The notes beneath the pieces were generated by a model. That model made no database searches, was not told the origin of the DNA, and saw only the letters and a list, made by a program, of their open reading frames with translations. The translations under genes were made by a program, and so were the position numbers. Positions 53,269 through 55,236 of a stretch of DNA of 55,236 nucleotides are shown in pieces (position 1 is the stretch's first letter; each line of letters starts with the position of its first letter). This DNA comes from an uncultured Paracoccaceae bacterium (GTDB lineage: Bacteria; Pseudomonadota; Alphaproteobacteria; Rhodobacterales; Rhodobacteraceae). The stretch is from NCBI GenBank assembly GCA_937916485.1, contig CALFSV010000145.1, forward strand, positions 1-55,236, written 5' to 3'.

Positions 53269-54228
53269 GTGTCCGACGCCTTTTTCCAACCCGTATCTGG
53301 GATGGACCTGCCCCGTTTCGCCGGTGTTCCCACCTTCATGCGCCTGCCCCATGTTTCGCTGGATGATCCTCGTCTGGCAGAGGTCCAGATCGGGCTGATC
53401 GGGGCCCCGTGGGACGGTGGCACGACCAACCGGCCCGGCCCCCGCCACGGCCCCCGCCAGCTGCGGGACCTGTCCACCATTATCCGGGCCCAGAACGGCG
53501 CGACCGGTGTCCGCCCGTTTGAGATGGTGAACTGCGCCGATCTTGGCGATGTGGCCCCTAATCCCGCCGACCTGATGGACAGCCTTGAGCGGATGCACCG
53601 CTTTTACGCCCGGGTCAAAGAGGCCGGCATCCGACCCCTGACCGCCGGGGGGGACCACCTCTGCTCGCTTCCCATTCTGCGGGGTATCGCCTCGGACGGA
53701 CCCTTGGGCATGGTGCATTTCGACAGCCACACCGACCTCTTCGACAGCTACTTTGGCGGCACCAAGTTCACCCACGGCACCCCGTTTCGCCGGGCGGTGG
53801 AGGAAGGGCTGCTGGACCCCAAGAAGGTCGTCCAGATCGGCATCCGGGGCACGGCCTATGACAATGACGACCTCGACTTTGCCGCCGCCACCGGCATTCG
53901 CATCATCAGGATTGAAGAGTTCTTTGCCCGTGGCATCCCCGATGTCATGGCCGAAGCCCGCGAGATCGTCGGCACAGGTCCGACCTACCTGTCCTATGAC
54001 ATAGACTTTATCGACCCCGCCTTTGCCCCCGGCACTGGCACACCCGAGGTGGGGGGGCCGAATTCGTTTCAGGCCCTGCAGGTGGTGCGCGAACTTGGCG
54101 GTCTGAACATCGTGGGGGCCGATATGGTCGAGGTGTCGCCCCCCTTCGATGCCTCTGGCGGGACCGCCTTTCTGGGTGTGTCGGTGATGTTCGAGATACT
54201 GTGCATCATGGCGGCGCAAGCGGCCTAG
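53269..54228 (+). CDS. Agmatinase/ureohydrolase-family protein
   Basis: 319 residues, arginase superfamily with a binuclear Mn site: GGDHLCSLP (about residue 120), HFDSHTDLFD (about residue 145) and LSYDIDFIDPAFAPGTGTPE (about residue 240). These enzymes release urea (or formamide) from guanidino compounds such as agmatine, guanidinobutyrate or guanidinopropionate; the exact substrate cannot be read. The GTG at 53269 is chosen because AAGGAG lies 9 bp upstream; an ATG at 53236 lacks a ribosome site. It follows the hydantoinase operon in the same direction, behind its own palindrome. Confidence 0.9.
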   Translation: MSDAFFQPVSGMDLPRFAGVPTFMRLPHVSLDDPRLAEVQIGLIGAPWDGGTTNRPGPRHGPRQLRDLSTIIRAQNGATGVRPFEMVNCADLGDVAPNPADLMDSLERMHRFYARVKEAGIRPLTAGGDHLCSLPILRGIASDGPLGMVHFDSHTDLFDSYFGGTKFTHGTPFRRAVEEGLLDPKKVVQIGIRGTAYDNDDLDFAAATGIRIIRIEEFFARGIPDVMAEAREIVGTGPTYLSYDIDFIDPAFAPGTGTPEVGGPNSFQALQVVRELGGLNIVGADMVEVSPPFDASGGTAFLGVSVMFEILCIMAAQAA

Positions 54229-54594
54229 TGTTCCACACCCTACACAAGTTACCCATTGGGGGGCGTATCGGGCAAGGTCCAATATTTCTGAGTGATACTG
54301 TCAGATGCTGGCTCAGAGCCCATTGCGGTCGGCTGGCCTCGCAACAAATGCTGCAGGTGCGGTTGGCGGCTCCCAGCTCTTGACGAGGGGTGCCGATTCC
54401 AACCCACGCACTGTCTGTGCGAAACACGTCTAATGACCGCTCCTGGCCATGCGTGACATTCATGTTGATTTGCCGGGCTGGCAAAAGCAGGCTTTCCAAG
54501 CTCAGGGTGTGACCAAGCAGTTTCCAGCATGAGAAGGCATCACACTTTGCTCGTTCCAGACACACAATACATGCTCGCTCCGAGGTACACATGC
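54229..54594. other. Gene-free gap with degraded-looking sequence
   Basis: 366 bp. No frame has a ribosome site or recognisable product. Composition shifts from normal to A/T-richer toward the right. No terminator with a T run was found after the ureohydrolase gene. Confidence 0.4.
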
Positions 54595-55167
54595 CTAGGC
54601 GGGGAGGCCTTCTGGAAATTCAATGACGCCACCATCAAGCATCGTCCGGTACAGCTGGCTGTTGTTCTTGCGAATATATTTGAGCGTTATCCAGTACTCA
54701 GGCTTGCCAGAAAAGAAGAGCTTCATAAACCGGACCAGATGTTCATCGAGGTTTCGTCCCCCAAAACCTAGGAGCACGCTATGGTAGTCTTGTGGGCTTA
54801 GTTTCTCTACGTTGACACTTCCGCCCTGAGAATATTTCACCTTTATTTCTGGTCGGTGTCTATTCGAGAAATAGCTGTGCACCCATTGGTTTCGTGTATC
54901 GCTTAGGTAGATCTGCTCCTCTCTCGTCAGCTGCTCAATAAGTTCTGTACAAAGCCGACAGAAACGATTGACTACATCAACATTTTTTACCAGTGATACC
55001 AGGCCCAGTTCAGCAGCCTCTTTCTTGATTTCCGGAAGAAAGCGCTGCGAGGCTTCCGTTGTGTCAATCATAGCGCCCGCCCAGAGCACGAATACCTTGT
55101 TCCGAACCTCCTGTTCGGCATCAAATTTTTCACTGAAAGACAAGTATCCCCAAGCTTCATAGAGCAT
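54595..55167 (-). CDS. Orphan protein of unknown function
   Basis: 190 residues, no signal peptide or membrane segment. The composition is charged and helical (EEQIYLSDTRNQWVHSYF; KLSPQDYHSVLLGFGG; EHLVRFMKLFFSGKPEYW). I recognise no family; helical proteins of this kind occur in HEPN-like and defence contexts, but the RX4-6H motif typical of HEPN nucleases is not clear here. It is A/T-rich with many ATA/TTA/AGA-type codons, so probably acquired. The ATG at 55167 has only a weak upstream ribosome site, and a start beyond it cannot be excluded because the window ends 69 bp later. Confidence 0.6.
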   Translation of the reverse strand: MLYEAWGYLSFSEKFDAEQEVRNKVFVLWAGAMIDTTEASQRFLPEIKKEAAELGLVSLVKNVDVVNRFCRLCTELIEQLTREEQIYLSDTRNQWVHSYFSNRHRPEIKVKYSQGGSVNVEKLSPQDYHSVLLGFGGRNLDEHLVRFMKLFFSGKPEYWITLKYIRKNNSQLYRTMLDGGVIEFPEGLPA

Positions 55168-55236
55168 TATGTGCCCAACGAATGTCTGACGTCAGCGCCC
55201 ATGGGACAGTTTAGGCATATTGCGGAACGGAGGGTT

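Overview
The window is chromosomal DNA from a high-GC alphaproteobacterium, most probably a member of the Rhodobacteraceae (Rhodobacter/Roseobacter group). Four things point there: an iscR-led isc/suf operon whose IscR has only one cysteine, a GTTC-N7-GTTC LexA box at recA, a eukaryote-like NADP isocitrate dehydrogenase, and a G/C hairpin element of the kind common between Rhodobacteraceae genes. The taxon is inferred from gene content, not from any search.

Layout. 1-8.6 kb: tRNA-Arg(CCG) at the edge with a copy of its 5' half 180 bp away, then the leftward operon iscR - cysteine desulfurase - sufB - small membrane protein - methyltransferase-like gene - sufC - sufD - two Yip1-type membrane proteins - sufS. 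Its promoter overlaps a palindrome that recurs inside the second gene. 8.8-21.8 kb: housekeeping genes (alpha/beta hydrolase, HD hydrolase, icd, typA, MOSC, DUF1330, alaS, recA, a sulfotransferase-like gene, and a Na+/H+ antiporter with a cyclic-nucleotide-binding domain).

21.9-30.9 kb: a complete-looking myo-inositol operon (SDR, iolG, iolC-DUF2090 fusion, iolD, iolE, small membrane gene, iolB), divergent from a LacI-type regulator and separated from it by repeated operator-like palindromes. 31.4-32.4 kb: an AT-richer two-gene insert (YfbU family plus a membrane-anchored unknown).

32.7-40.3 kb: a self-contained module of three EF-hand-type proteins, a Gly/Ser-rich secreted protein, a small membrane protein and a DevBCA-type exporter in one leftward operon, divergent from an OmpR/EnvZ-type two-component pair. 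It reads as a Ca2+-linked export or envelope-sensing system and is the best candidate here for something undescribed.

40.7-46.6 kb: a second inositol-like catabolic locus (two Gfo/Idh/MocA oxidoreductases and an IolE-like enzyme, divergent from an IolC-like kinase, a second IolB and a class II aldolase) around a perfect 18-bp LacI-type palindrome. It has no IolD, no local regulator and no transporter. 46.7-47.5 kb: a homocysteine S-methyltransferase-family gene broken by a single-base frameshift. 48.8-54.2 kb: an SDR divergent from D-hydantoinase - VOC protein - hydantoin racemase - DapA-like lyase - agmatinase-type ureohydrolase, apparently a pathway for a cyclic ureide or guanidino compound. 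The window ends with an AT-richer orphan gene.

All calls come from reading the sequence and recalling family motifs. No database search was run.
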